This document shows, one piece after another, positions 1 to 9,147 of a DNA stretch of 24,233 nucleotides. This DNA comes from an uncultured Sutterella sp. GTDB taxonomy: Bacteria; Pseudomonadota; Gammaproteobacteria; Burkholderiales; Burkholderiaceae_F. The notes beneath the pieces were generated by a model. The model saw only the letters and a list, made by a program, of their open reading frames with translations. It ran no database searches and was not told the origin of the DNA. A program made the position numbers and the translations under genes. The stretch lies in contig CABSHY010000003.1 of the NCBI GenBank assembly GCA_902477615.1, positions 1 to 24,233 on the forward strand, written 5' to 3'. The first letter of the stretch is position 1, and every line of letters begins with the position of its first letter.

Positions 1-55
1 GAGCGCAACCTTGCCAAGGTTGAGGTCGCGAGTTCGAGACTCGTTTCCCGCTCCA
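1..55 (+). tRNA. tRNA-Gly(GCC), 5' end outside window
   Basis: The window opens inside the D arm. The anticodon stem-loop with GCC at 13-15, the T arm (GCGAG TTCGAGA CTCGT) and the 3' acceptor strand TTCCCGC are visible, followed by discriminator T52 and encoded CCA at 53-55. The acceptor and D-stem 5' strands lie before position 1. Confidence 0.93.
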
Positions 56-104
56 GTTTTTAGAAATGAGTTAGATGTTAACTCTTTCATAAGCGGATTT
101 GGTA

Positions 105-193
105 GGCCGGGTGACGGAATTGGTAGACGTAGCGGACTTAAAATCCGCCGCCAATATAACGGCGTACGGGTTCGATTCCCGTCCCGGCCACCA
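105..193 (+). tRNA. tRNA-Leu(UAA)
   Basis: The acceptor stem GGCCGGG pairs with CCCGGCC, followed by A73 and an encoded CCA. T8-G9 and the D-loop core GGAATTGGTAGAC match class II tRNA-Leu. The anticodon loop is CTTAAAA with anticodon TAA, there is a long variable arm (CGCC...GGCG), and the T arm is ACGGG TTCGATT CCCGT. It lies about 50 bp after tRNA-Gly, probably in the same transcript. Confidence 0.95.
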
Positions 194-201
194 TTTATTA
201 C

Positions 202-235
202 GAGCTCGATAGTTTCTGACTGTCGGGCTCTTTCT
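202..235 (+). terminator. terminator of the tRNA transcript
   Basis: An 11-bp stem (GAGCTCGATAG with CTGTCGGGCTC, two G-U pairs) with a 7-nt loop is followed by a short T-rich tail. It sits right after the tRNA-Leu CCA. The rest of 236-389 shows no gene, only AT-rich leader sequence for the next gene. Confidence 0.6.
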
Positions 236-389
236 ACATTTGCGCTCTCAAAATTCTTGTTTTGAATTTCTTCCTGACCTAGTGTGATTGCTTTATTTTT
301 TCCTCTGAGAGTTCCTTTCAAATATAAGCTAACTCATTTTTCCTAGCGTAAAATACGCCTTCTCAATCTCACTTAAACTTGTTGATCTC

Positions 390-1607
390 ATGTCTATTTT
401 TATCGTTATCGCCCTTGCGATTGCAATCGTGTTGTTATTGCTCCGTGTGAAGCAACCGATCGGTATTGCGATTTTAGCAAGCGGCCTCTTTATTTGGTTG
501 TGCACCGATCCGACGGTTAATGAATTAATCGATGCCGTCAAACAAATGTTTGCCAAGCCGGGGAACTATGATTTGGTGGGTGCACTCTATCTTGTGGTTT
601 GCTTGGAGATTGAATTACGTAAGAGCGGTGCCTTGGCTGGTATGGTTCAGGCCCTTTATCGAATGTTTGTCAGCCCCAAATTTACGTTAGCCATCATGCC
701 GGCTTTCTTAGGTTTGTTGCCCTCGATTGGTGGCGCTCGTTTCTCGGCTCCGATTGTGGAAGAAGCCAGTAAGGGTGTTGAAATCACGGCTGAACAAAAA
801 GCGGGGATTAACTTCTGGTTCCGTCATATTTTCGAATTTTCTAGCCCCTTGGTGCCGGGTTTGATTTTGGCCTGTGGTATTGCGGGTATCAAGATCGGTG
901 ATTTGATTCTGCACTTGGGGTGGCTCACCATTGTGGCTTTCATCGTTGGTTGGATTTTCCTGATTCGTCCTTTGAAAGTGAAGTCTTTGAAAAAGGTTGA
1001 GGAAGATGCCAACGAAATTTATAAACACAATGTTGATTTCATCTTGTCTTTGACGCCGGTGATCGCCAACGTTATCTTGATGGTGGGCTTTGACTTTAAT
1101 GCTGCTGTTTCCATGCTTATCGTGGTAGTGTCCATGATCCCAATTTTGATGCTGATGAACCGTGCGGTATCCATCAAAGACATTTTCATCGGAGCGTTAG
1201 ATTGGAAGCTTTTTGCTAACGTGCTAAGCATCTTGCTCTTTATTCAAATTTTGGACACGACGGGTTTGTTGGCTCAAATCGTTTCTGCGTTTGAAAGTTC
1301 TGCTTTGCCGATTCCCGTGATTATTGCTGTTATCAGTTTCTTGGTGGGGATGTTAACGGGCTTGTCTCAAGGTCACGTTGCCATCGTGATGCCGATTGTT
1401 GCCGCTTTGAGCATGGGGGATTTGACGCTTGCCGGTATCGCCATGGTTTTTGGTGTTGCCGGTCAAATGATTACGCCCACGCACGTTTGTTTAACGATTA
1501 CGGTGGACTACTTTAAGAGTGATTTCTTTAAGACATTAGGCCCTGTGGCTTTGACGCAATTGGTTCTTTTGATTATCTTCAGTGCGGTAACGTATTTAAT
1601 GTATTAA
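390..1607 (+). CDS. DUF401 family integral membrane protein
   Basis: A 405-residue, very hydrophobic protein with about ten predicted membrane segments running the whole length, starting with a helix directly at the N-terminus (residues 2-18). Length and overall pattern fit the DUF401 membrane family, an uncharacterised group that resembles permeases of the gluconate/citrate transporter type; I assign it from recalled similarity. A conserved-looking Pro/Gly stretch near residues 109-117 (LGLLPSIGGAR) and TGLSQGH near 327 would suit a transporter. The start is the only reasonable ATG near the predicted N-terminal helix, but its ribosome-binding site is weak. A TAAAAT at 349-354 could be the -10. 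The gene is monocistronic: tRNA terminator upstream, convergent ppsR downstream. Substrate unknown. Confidence 0.85.
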   Translation: MSIFIVIALAIAIVLLLLRVKQPIGIAILASGLFIWLCTDPTVNELIDAVKQMFAKPGNYDLVGALYLVVCLEIELRKSGALAGMVQALYRMFVSPKFTLAIMPAFLGLLPSIGGARFSAPIVEEASKGVEITAEQKAGINFWFRHIFEFSSPLVPGLILACGIAGIKIGDLILHLGWLTIVAFIVGWIFLIRPLKVKSLKKVEEDANEIYKHNVDFILSLTPVIANVILMVGFDFNAAVSMLIVVVSMIPILMLMNRAVSIKDIFIGALDWKLFANVLSILLFIQILDTTGLLAQIVSAFESSALPIPVIIAVISFLVGMLTGLSQGHVAIVMPIVAALSMGDLTLAGIAMVFGVAGQMITPTHVCLTITVDYFKSDFFKTLGPVALTQLVLLIIFSAVTYLMY

Positions 1608-1624
1608 TTAAAAACTTAAAGATG

Positions 1625-1676
1625 CAAAAAAATCCTCAAAAGCGGATAGTTCAAGTTGGCTTTTGAGGATTTTTGT
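1625..1676. terminator. bidirectional terminator between the DUF401 gene and ppsR
   Basis: A perfect stem (AAAAATCCTCAAAAGC / GCTTTTGAGGATTTTT) encloses a loop of about 16 nt, with an A tract on the left and a T tract on the right. It therefore serves both converging genes. Confidence 0.85.
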
Positions 1677-1689
1677 TATGCGCTCGAGG

Positions 1690-2559
1690 TTAGTCGATCT
1701 TGTGAGCGTTATGAAGATTGAGTTCAGCCATGATCGTGGCAGAAATTTCTTCAATGGAGCGACTCGTAGAGCTTAACCACTTAATGCCTTCACGACGCAT
1801 CATATCTTCAGCAGATTGAATTTCGTTGCGGCAGTTATCAAGCGAAGCGTAACGGCTACCGGGGCGACGTTCGTTGCGAATTTGAGACAAGCGTTCAGGA
1901 GCAATGGATAAACCGAAAAGTTTATCGCGCATGCCTTGGAGCACTTCAGGCAATTCACCACGTTCAAAGTCTTCAGGAATTAACGGATAGTTGGCACACT
2001 TCACACCGAATTGCATGGCTAAGAACAAGCTCGTCGGGGTCTTACCGGAGCGGCTCACACCCACCAAAATCACATCTGCTTCATTTAAGCCCTTGTTCAT
2101 TTGACCGTCATCGTGAGCCAAGGTGTAGTTGATGGCTTCGATACGACGGTTATAGCGTTCTTCGTCAGCAATCACGTGGCTTCGGCCCATGGAATGAGCG
2201 CTCTTGTGGCCCGTTTCTTGCTCGATTTCCTTAATAAAGCTACGGAAGAACTCAATACGGAAACCTTGGCAGTGTTCGGTAAAGGTTTTGTGGATATTGA
2301 CATCCACAAAGGTGGAGAACACTAAAGGACGAACACCCGTGGAGATGTAAGTTTCGTTAATTTTGTTTGCTGCGGAAATGGCTTTATCGGGCGTGTCGAT
2401 AAAGGGCATGCGAACTTGGTCGTACTCAAGGTCAGAGAACTGAGTCAAGACCGAGTGAGCTAACGTTTCGGCCGTAATAGCAGTGGCGTCAGACACAATA
2501 AAAACAGAACGTTTGCCACTTTTAGGAGTGGACTTAGGGGATGAAATGGTATTAAACAT
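1690..2559 (-). CDS. ppsR: PEP synthase regulatory kinase/pyrophosphorylase
   Basis: PpsR (DUF299 family) inactivates PEP synthase by ADP-dependent phosphorylation of a Thr next to the catalytic His, and reactivates it by Pi-dependent dephosphorylation. The ATG at 2559 gives 289 residues, normal for the family. The P-loop-like motif GVSRSGKT is at about residues 167-174, followed by PTSLFLA. The N-terminal SDATAITAET (family: SDGTGITAE) and the RIEAINYTLAHDDG segment are also typical. A TTG five codons upstream is in frame, but AAGGA lies just before the ATG, so I prefer 2559; spacing is short. It is divergent from its target ppsA, 91 bp apart, a common arrangement in proteobacteria. Confidence 0.95.
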   Translation of the reverse strand: MFNTISSPKSTPKSGKRSVFIVSDATAITAETLAHSVLTQFSDLEYDQVRMPFIDTPDKAISAANKINETYISTGVRPLVFSTFVDVNIHKTFTEHCQGFRIEFFRSFIKEIEQETGHKSAHSMGRSHVIADEERYNRRIEAINYTLAHDDGQMNKGLNEADVILVGVSRSGKTPTSLFLAMQFGVKCANYPLIPEDFERGELPEVLQGMRDKLFGLSIAPERLSQIRNERRPGSRYASLDNCRNEIQSAEDMMRREGIKWLSSTSRSIEEISATIMAELNLHNAHKID

Positions 2560-2582
2560 TTGTCCTTGTACCAAAAAATTAC

Positions 2583-2596
2583 CCGAAATGTTTCGG
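2583..2596. promoter_or_regulatory. 14-bp palindrome in the ppsR-ppsA intergenic region, candidate operator
   Basis: CCGAAATGTTTCGG is a perfect inverted repeat (6-bp arms, 2-nt centre). It lies just before a TACAAT at 2604-2609 that could be the ppsA -10 element; no good -35 is seen. The form resembles LacI/Cra-type operators, and ppsA is a Cra target in enterics, but the regulator here is unknown. Confidence 0.45.
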
Positions 2597-2650
2597 TTGT
2601 CGCTACAATTCCATTATTCTAACAATCCATCTTTCTTTTGGGGGAAGAAA

Positions 2651-5026
2651 ATGCCGCAAGGTCGTTTTGTATATCCGTTTAGCCAGCTGCGTATGACCGA
2701 CGTCGATCGCGTTGGCGGTAAGAACGCCTCTTTGGGCGAATTGCTTAGCCAATTAACGAGCGCCGGGATTCGTGTGCCGGACGGTTTTGCCACGACTGCA
2801 GAAGCGTTTCGCTTGTTCTTATCTGAAAACAATCTCGAAGAGCGCATCAATGAACGTTTGAAGGATCTCAACGTTGACGATGTTAAGGCTTTGGCCAAGG
2901 CCGGTGCCGAAATCCGTCAAATGATTGAAGATGCTCCCTTCCCTGCTGCGCTCGAAGCTGAAATTCGCGAATTCTATGAATGGTTGAAAGAAGGCCAAGA
3001 AGAAATCAGTGTTGCCGTTCGTTCCTCTGCTACCGCAGAAGACTTGCCCGATGCCTCCTTTGCTGGTCAACAAGAAACGTTCTTGAACGTTGTCGGTATT
3101 GATCAAGTGTTGGCTCGTATGCGTGAAGTGTTTGCTTCCTTGTACAACGACCGCGCTATCAGCTATCGCGTTCACAAGGGCTGTCCGCGCTCTGAAGTGG
3201 CCTTGTCTGCCGGTGTTCAACGTATGTGCCGCTCTGACCGCGGTGCTGCCGGTGTGATGTTCACGCTCGATACGGAAAGCGGTTTTGATCAAGTCGTCTT
3301 CGTTACGGCCAGCTATGGCTTGGGCGAAACGGTTGTTCAAGGCGCTGTTAACCCTGACGAATTCTATGTTCACAAGCCCATGCTCGAAGCCGGTAACTTC
3401 CCGATCATTCGTCGCACGTTGGGCAGCAAGTTGATCAAGATGGAATTTGATCCGGAAGGTGCTAAGGCCGGTCGTTCTGTCCGTACGGTTGACGTTCGTG
3501 ACGAAGATCGTCGTCAATTTGCTATTACCGATGAAGACGTCATCGAATTGGCTAAGTTCGCTACGATCATTGAAAAGCACTACGGTCGTCCGATGGACAT
3601 CGAATGGGGTAAGGACGGTATCGACGGCAAGATCTACATCTTGCAAGCTCGTCCTGAAACGGTTAAGAGCCGTCAAAACACCTCTGACGTTCAACAACGC
3701 TTCTTGTTAAAGAGCAAGGGTAAGGTGTTGGCTGAAGGTCGTGCTATCGGTCAAAAGATCGGTATCGGTGAAGTTCGCATCGTTCAAGACGCTAGCGAAA
3801 TGGATCGCGTTCAAGCCGGTGACGTGCTCGTAACGGACATGACCGACCCGAACTGGGAACCGGTGATGAAGCGCGCCAGCGCCATCGTTACGAACCGCGG
3901 TGGTCGTACGTGCCACGCTGCTATTATTGCTCGTGAATTGGGCATCCCGGCCGTTGTCGGCTGTGGTGATGCAACCGAAAGCGTTCAAGAAGGTCAAGTG
4001 GTGACGGTTTCTTGCGCTGAAGGCGATACGGGTAGAATCTACGAAGGTCGTCAAGAAGTTCAAATCGATGAAGTCAAGCGTGGTGCTTTGCCGGAAATCC
4101 CGGTTAAGATCATGATGAACGTGGGTAACCCGCAATTGGCCTTCGAATTCCAATCCATCCCGAATAAGGGTGTGGGTTTGGCTCGCCTTGAATTTATCAT
4201 CAATAACAACATCGGTATCCACCCGAAGGTTGTTTTGGACTACCCGAACGTTGACGGTGAATTGCGTGACGCAGTCGAACGCTTGAGCGCTGGCTACAAG
4301 AGCCCGGTCGACTTCTTCGAAAGCAAGATCGCTGAAGGCGTCGCTACGATTGCCGCTGCGTTCTGGCCCAAGAAGGTGATCGTTCGCTTGTCTGACTTCA
4401 AGAGCAACGAATACCGTAAGTTGATCGGTGGCGATCGCTACGAACCCGATGAAGAAAACCCCATGTTGGGCTTCCGCGGTGCTTCTCGTTACATCGCTAA
4501 CACGTTTGCCGAATGCTTCCGTATGGAATGCCGTGCCATGAAGTTTGTTCGTGACACGATGGGCTTGACCAACGTTGAATTGATGGTTCCGTTTGTTCGT
4601 ACGGTTGAAGAAGCCCGTCAAACGGTCGAAATCATGGAACGCAACGGTTTGAAGCGCGGTGAAAACGGTTTGCGCCTCAACATGATGTGCGAAATCCCGT
4701 CTAACGCCGTTTTGGCTGACAAGTTCTTGGACTACTTCGATGGCTTCTCCATCGGTTCCAACGACATGACGCAATTGACGTTAGGTTTGGACCGTGACTC
4801 CGGTCTCGTGGCTGCCAGCTTCGACGAACGCAACGAAGCCGTTAAGGTGATGTTGTCCATGGCCATCCGTGCCTGCCGTGCTCGCGGTAAGTACGTTGGT
4901 ATTTGCGGTCAAGGCCCGTCTGACCATGAAGACTTGGCTCAATGGTTGATGGATGAAGGTATTGAATCCATCTCCTTGAACCCGGATACGGTGGTTGATA
5001 CGTGGCGTCGTTTGGCTACGAAGTAA
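2651..5026 (+). CDS. ppsA: phosphoenolpyruvate synthase
   Basis: Converts pyruvate + ATP + water to PEP + AMP + phosphate in gluconeogenesis. The ATG at 2651 gives 791 residues, almost exactly the size of the E. coli enzyme (792), with GGGGGAAG as ribosome-binding site; an in-frame extension to 2483 overlaps ppsR and is not part of the protein. Domain order: N-terminal ATP-grasp PEP/pyruvate-binding domain (about 1-350, with AVRSSATAEDLPDASFAGQQ), the phosphohistidine domain with GGRTCHAAIIARELG (catalytic His422, and the neighbouring Thr that PpsR would modify), and the C-terminal TIM barrel with the catalytic Cys752 in ICGQGPSD. Codon use is strongly biased (GGT, CGT, AAG, TTG, GAA), which suggests high expression. 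Monocistronic. Confidence 0.97.
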   Translation: MPQGRFVYPFSQLRMTDVDRVGGKNASLGELLSQLTSAGIRVPDGFATTAEAFRLFLSENNLEERINERLKDLNVDDVKALAKAGAEIRQMIEDAPFPAALEAEIREFYEWLKEGQEEISVAVRSSATAEDLPDASFAGQQETFLNVVGIDQVLARMREVFASLYNDRAISYRVHKGCPRSEVALSAGVQRMCRSDRGAAGVMFTLDTESGFDQVVFVTASYGLGETVVQGAVNPDEFYVHKPMLEAGNFPIIRRTLGSKLIKMEFDPEGAKAGRSVRTVDVRDEDRRQFAITDEDVIELAKFATIIEKHYGRPMDIEWGKDGIDGKIYILQARPETVKSRQNTSDVQQRFLLKSKGKVLAEGRAIGQKIGIGEVRIVQDASEMDRVQAGDVLVTDMTDPNWEPVMKRASAIVTNRGGRTCHAAIIARELGIPAVVGCGDATESVQEGQVVTVSCAEGDTGRIYEGRQEVQIDEVKRGALPEIPVKIMMNVGNPQLAFEFQSIPNKGVGLARLEFIINNNIGIHPKVVLDYPNVDGELRDAVERLSAGYKSPVDFFESKIAEGVATIAAAFWPKKVIVRLSDFKSNEYRKLIGGDRYEPDEENPMLGFRGASRYIANTFAECFRMECRAMKFVRDTMGLTNVELMVPFVRTVEEARQTVEIMERNGLKRGENGLRLNMMCEIPSNAVLADKFLDYFDGFSIGSNDMTQLTLGLDRDSGLVAASFDERNEAVKVMLSMAIRACRARGKYVGICGQGPSDHEDLAQWLMDEGIESISLNPDTVVDTWRRLATK

Positions 5027-5041
5027 TCGCGTAGAAAGCAA

Positions 5042-5109
5042 AGAGCTCCGTCAACTTCTCGGAGCTCTCAAAAGCGCTTAGTTTCTTGATGAGAAATTAG
5101 GCGCTTTTT
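5042..5109 (+). terminator. tandem hairpins ending ppsA
   Basis: The first hairpin is AGAGCTCCG/CGGAGCTCT (5042-5068). The second starts AAAAGCGC and closes with GCGCTTTT, followed by a run of seven T. The second is the classic intrinsic terminator. Confidence 0.85.
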
Positions 5110-5122
5110 TTGCGCCCATTTA

Positions 5123-5151
5123 TTCAAAAAATACACGGTTTCCCCTATACT
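5123..5151 (+). promoter_or_regulatory. candidate sigma-70 promoter of the first antiporter gene
   Basis: TTCAAA (5123-5128), 17-bp spacer, TATACT (5146-5151), 45 bp upstream of the GTG start and after the ppsA terminator. Visual match only. Confidence 0.5.
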
Positions 5152-5195
5152 TAAAAGTTGTTCTCATTAATTATTTTGAAAGTGTTCATTAGACC

Positions 5196-6870
5196 GTGGA
5201 ACATGAATTTACTTTAATTGCAACGTTGGCTTGGGGGCTGTGTTTAGCCTTATTTTTTGGCTTTGTGGCTAGCCGCTTACGTATACCTGCCCTGGTAGGT
5301 TATTTGCTAGCCGGCGTCTGCATTGCGCCGACCACGCCCGGTTTTGTGGGTGACGTTGCATTAGCCAGCCAGTTGTCCGAATTAGGGGTGACGCTTTTGA
5401 TGTTTGGCGTCGGTCTGCACTTTTCTGTTCGTGAGCTTTTGCGGGTTAAAGCCGTTGCTGTTCCCGGAGCCGTATTGCAAATGGCGGCAGCGACCGTTTT
5501 AGGGACCGCTTTGGCTTACTGCTGGGGTTGGACCCTTTTAGCCTCCTTTATTCTTGGCTTAAGTCTTTCATGTGCCTCTACGGTGGTGTTGATCCGTGCC
5601 TTGCAAGGCTTTGGGGCATTGGAGTCGGGTGAAGGTCAAGTGGCCGTTGGCTGGTTGGTTGTTGAAGACTTGGCAACGGTTTTACTTTTGGTGTTGTTGC
5701 CGTCTTTAGCCAGTGTTGTTAAAGACGGCACCATTGGTACGATTGATTCGGCCTTCCTTTGGACACTTTTAGAGACGGGTGTTTTGATTGTTGGCTTCAT
5801 GGCCACCATGATGCTTGTCGGTCGTCGCATTTTGCCTTGGGCTTTGATGCAAGCGGTTCAAACTGGTTCGCGTGAAATTTTCACTTTATGTGTGATTGCT
5901 ATTGCCATCGGTGTGGCCTACGCATCCACTGAAATCTTTAAAGTGTCGTTCGCTTTGGGGGCTTTCTTTGCCGGCATGATGATGCGAGAAAGTGAATATG
6001 CTCACCGTGCGGCTCAAGATACTTTGCCGCTCCAAGACGCCTTCTCCGTGATCTTCTTCCTCGGTGTGGGGATGCTTTTTGATCCGACGATTCTCGTTCG
6101 TGAGCCGTTACGTGTTTTGGCCGTGTTGGGCATTATTATCGTGGGTAAGGCTGCGGTGAGTATCGCCATTGTGCGCATTTTGGGATACAACTGGCGTTAC
6201 GCATTGACGATTGGTGCAAGTCTTTCTCAGGTTGGGGAATTCAGTTTCATTTTGGGCGGTTTGGGCGTGTCCTTGGGCTTTTTGCCACAAGAAGGGATGA
6301 CACTTATTTTGGCCGGTGCCATTTTCAGTATCGCTTTAAATCCTTTGATCTTTAAGTTGATTAAGCCGGTGCTTAATATCATCGCGCCCGAAAAACCGTT
6401 GCCGGATCCAATGGTTTGGCACTCTAACTCTCATCAAACGCAAAAACGTGGCCCCATTGTCATCGTGGGAGCCAATTTGATGGGGCGAGATATTTATGAA
6501 TCTTTAGCTGACCGCAACATGCAAGGAGATTGAACAAAACGTCAATCGTATTACCGAAGAAGAGTTAAAGCACAACTTTGTGTTGGGTGATGCTTCTCGC
6601 CCGTCCATTTTGGAACAAGCCATGGTAGGTGAAGCAAGCTTGGTGGTTTTGACGATTCAAGATGCATTGATGGAGCGTAAGATTGCTGATGAAACGCGCG
6701 CCTTAAATCCTGACGTCCGAATCTTAGCGTTGGTGACTAAGGACGGTGACCGTGACTTCTTTAAGCAAGCCGATGGTACGCTTTTGCCGAATGTGCTTTT
6801 CTTGGATTCCCGAAAAGAATTGGCAAAGAACCTTTTGAATTACTCAATCGGTTTTTATCGACGTAGTTAG
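5196..6870 (+). pseudogene. YbaL/Kef-type cation:proton antiporter, frame broken in the RCK domain
   Basis: The first of two tandem CPA2-family antiporters. The frame opened by GTG 5196 encodes a complete Na+/H+-exchanger-type membrane domain (about 390 residues; same YLLAGVCIAPTTPGFVGDV and SFALGAFFAGMMMRESEYAH blocks as the second copy) and the start of a TrkA-N/RCK domain (IVIVGANLMGRDIY). It stops at 6531-6533 after 445 residues. The RCK domain continues in another frame from about 6526 (EIEQNVNR) to 6870. Between the shared Asp and Asn, the second copy has 36 nt and this one 31, so a net loss of about 5 nt (or another change equal to +1) fits. A truncated antiporter without its regulatory domain may still be made. 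A sequencing error cannot be fully excluded, but the missing length argues for a real mutation. Confidence 0.8.
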
Positions 6871-6900
6871 CTTGCGTTTCGAAGTAATTTGAAACGGAGA

Positions 6901-6940
6901 AATCGCAGGTTTGGGATGCTAGACCTGCGATTGGATTTTT
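6901..6940 (+). terminator. terminator after the broken antiporter gene
   Basis: A perfect 10-bp stem AATCGCAGGT/ACCTGCGATT with a 12-nt loop, then a T run at 6936-6940. It ends only a few bases before the GTG start of the next gene, so that gene depends on read-through or on a promoter I cannot recognise. Confidence 0.75.
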
Positions 6941-6943
6941 GTT

Positions 6944-8638
6944 GTGACAGAAAATATTTCTCTTTTTGCGACGTTAGCCTGGGGCTTTGGTTTAGCTTTC
7001 GTGTTGGGATATGTCGCCAATAAATTCAGAGTCCCGGCGTTGGTCGGTTATCTGTTAGCCGGTGTCTGCATCGCACCAACTACCCCCGGTTTTGTGGGGG
7101 ACGTGAATCTCGCCAGCCAACTTTCTGAAATTGGCGTGACGCTTTTGATGTTTGGCGTCGGTCTGAGCTTTTCCATCCGAGATCTTTTGCGTGTCAAAGC
7201 CATTGCGGTTCCTGGTGCTCTTCTCCAAATGACTTTAACAACCGGTTTAGGTATGACCTTTGGGATCATGACAGGCTGGTCACTAATGGCTTCCTTCATT
7301 TTGGGGCTATGTTTGTCTTGTGCTTCTACCGTGGTTATGGTCAAGGCTTTGCAAACGCATGGGGCATTGGAGTCCGGCGAAGGTCAAGTGGCAGTTGGCT
7401 GGCTTGTTGTTGAAGACATGGTCTCAGTTTTGCTTTTGGTGTTGTTACCCACACTAGCCAATTTGCGTGGAGCTGGGTCCATGAACTTCCATGATTTGGG
7501 GCTCGCGCTAGCGGAAACTGCCCTTTTAATCGTGGGCTTCATTGCCACGATGGTGGTTATTGGTCGTCGTGTTTTGCCTTGGTTATTGCTCAAGGCAGCT
7601 AAAACGGGTTCTCGTGAAATTTTTACGCTTTGCGTTGTTGCGATCGCCATTTGCATTGCTTACGGTGCAACCGAGATCTTCAAAGTCTCGTTTGCTTTAG
7701 GTGCCTTTTTTGCGGGCATGATGATGCGAGAAAGTGAATACGCTCACCGTGCTGCTCAAGACACATTACCCCTACAAGACGCCTTCTCCGTTATCTTTTT
7801 CTTAGGCGTGGGGATGCTTTTTGATCCGACGACTCTTGTTGAGCAACCTCTTGAAGTGCTTTGTGTGGTTATTGTCATTTTGATGGGTAACGGCCTTGCC
7901 AGTGTTGGAATTGTTCGTCTGTTGGGGTGCAACTGGCGCTACGCCTTAACGATTGGCGCCGGTTTGGCTCAAGTGGGGGAATTCTCTTTCATTCTGGCCG
8001 GCTTGGCCGTGCAATTAAACTTCATGCCGCAAGAGTTGATGACTTTGATTTTGGCCGGTGCCATTGTGAGCATTGCTTTAAATCCGCTCTTTTTCCGTTT
8101 AATTGAGCCTTTAATGAAGAAAATTTCCCCGCCTCGTCCGTTGCCCAATCCGGTTGTCTGGGGTGCTCATCGATCAGGAGGCGCATCAAAGCCCAAGGGG
8201 CAGGTGGTTATTATCGGGTTTAATGTGATGGGTAAGTCCATCTACGACGCGATGATGGACAAAGGCTACCCAACCTTTGTCGTTGAACAAAATATTAATC
8301 GATTGACTTCTACCGAAGAGATGCGTCACTTTGTGTTGGGTGATGCAACGCAAACGTCAGTGCTTGAGCAAGCGCACATTGCTTCGGCTGATTTGGTGGT
8401 AGTGACCGTGCGCGATGCGTTGATGGAAAGAAGAATTGTTGATGAGGTTCGCGTGATCAATCCGTTTGTTCAGATTCTGGTGTTAATTTCCAATGACGGT
8501 GATAGAGATTTCTTCAAAACAAATGAAGGTGTCGTAATGGATAACGTTGTTTGCATGGATTTGCGCAATGAAATCGCAAAGAACATGCTCAATATCAGCG
8601 TTGCCTTAATGCGTGTTCAACGTGCCCGCAACGAGTGA
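6944..8638 (+). CDS. ybaL: YbaL-type monovalent cation:proton antiporter
   Basis: 564 residues, close to E. coli YbaL (558), with colinear similarity to it as I recall that sequence. It should move K+ or another monovalent cation out against H+ at the inner membrane under nucleotide control. The antiporter membrane domain (CPA2, about residues 1-390, 12 or so helices) contains the GVGLSFS, SCASTVVM, GWLVVEDM and SFALGAFFAGMMMRESEYAH blocks. The RCK/TrkA-N domain starts near 420 with VVIIGFNVMGKSIYDAM; the usual GxGxxG is GFNVMG here, a softened dinucleotide-binding loop. The start is GTG, as in the upstream copy, with a poor ribosome-binding site right after a terminator. It is clearly a paralogue of the broken gene before it and is now the only intact copy. 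Confidence 0.88.
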   Translation: MTENISLFATLAWGFGLAFVLGYVANKFRVPALVGYLLAGVCIAPTTPGFVGDVNLASQLSEIGVTLLMFGVGLSFSIRDLLRVKAIAVPGALLQMTLTTGLGMTFGIMTGWSLMASFILGLCLSCASTVVMVKALQTHGALESGEGQVAVGWLVVEDMVSVLLLVLLPTLANLRGAGSMNFHDLGLALAETALLIVGFIATMVVIGRRVLPWLLLKAAKTGSREIFTLCVVAIAICIAYGATEIFKVSFALGAFFAGMMMRESEYAHRAAQDTLPLQDAFSVIFFLGVGMLFDPTTLVEQPLEVLCVVIVILMGNGLASVGIVRLLGCNWRYALTIGAGLAQVGEFSFILAGLAVQLNFMPQELMTLILAGAIVSIALNPLFFRLIEPLMKKISPPRPLPNPVVWGAHRSGGASKPKGQVVIIGFNVMGKSIYDAMMDKGYPTFVVEQNINRLTSTEEMRHFVLGDATQTSVLEQAHIASADLVVVTVRDALMERRIVDEVRVINPFVQILVLISNDGDRDFFKTNEGVVMDNVVCMDLRNEIAKNMLNISVALMRVQRARNE

Positions 8639-8700
8639 TGACTGCGATACAATCAAAGAATAGACATTGACTCAATGACATCGATACAAGGACTTAATTA

Positions 8701-9129
8701 ATGACATTTAGTGCAACAATTATTTGGCTCATCTGCGCTGCGATTTTGGGCATTTTAGAGCTGATGCTCACGACCTTTTACTTATTGGTTTTAGCGGTCG
8801 CTGCTTGTGCAGGATCCTTGGCAGCGTACATGAACTTCTCGGTCGAGTGGCAAGTCGTTGCTTTTGCCGTTGTCTCTTTAATCGGCTCCGTTTGGGTGCG
8901 TCGGATTCGCTCGATTAAAACGAAAAGTGATGAGCAAGCGCATGCTTTACAAAATTTAGATGAAGGCCAAACGGTTGAGGTGTTAGCATGGAAGGACAAG
9001 GGCCGCACGAGCGTTCAATATCGCGGTGCTCAGTGGGATGCGGTTGCTGTCGATACCCACAACCTTGAAACAGGTTTGCACCAAATTGTTCAAGTGCGTG
9101 GCAACACGCTCATTCTGAAAAAGATTTAA
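8701..9129 (+). CDS. NfeD-like membrane protein (short form)
   Basis: 142 residues: two or three membrane helices in the first 75 residues, then a basic stretch (VRRIRSIKTK) and a C-terminal domain of about 65 residues predicted as a small beta-barrel (OB fold), as in short NfeD proteins (YbbJ in E. coli). This family works with SPFH/stomatin-like proteins in membrane quality control. AAGGA at 8688-8692 is 8 nt before the ATG. Only 18 bp separates it from the SPFH gene, so the two form an operon, as they do in many bacteria. Confidence 0.85.
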   Translation: MTFSATIIWLICAAILGILELMLTTFYLLVLAVAACAGSLAAYMNFSVEWQVVAFAVVSLIGSVWVRRIRSIKTKSDEQAHALQNLDEGQTVEVLAWKDKGRTSVQYRGAQWDAVAVDTHNLETGLHQIVQVRGNTLILKKI

Positions 9130-9147
9130 TTCGCAAGGAGTTCTGTC

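Noticed and set aside
2483..2650. In-frame upstream extension of ppsA
   Set aside because: It runs through the divergent ppsR start and the intergenic palindrome. The family N-terminus and ribosome-binding site fit ATG 2651.
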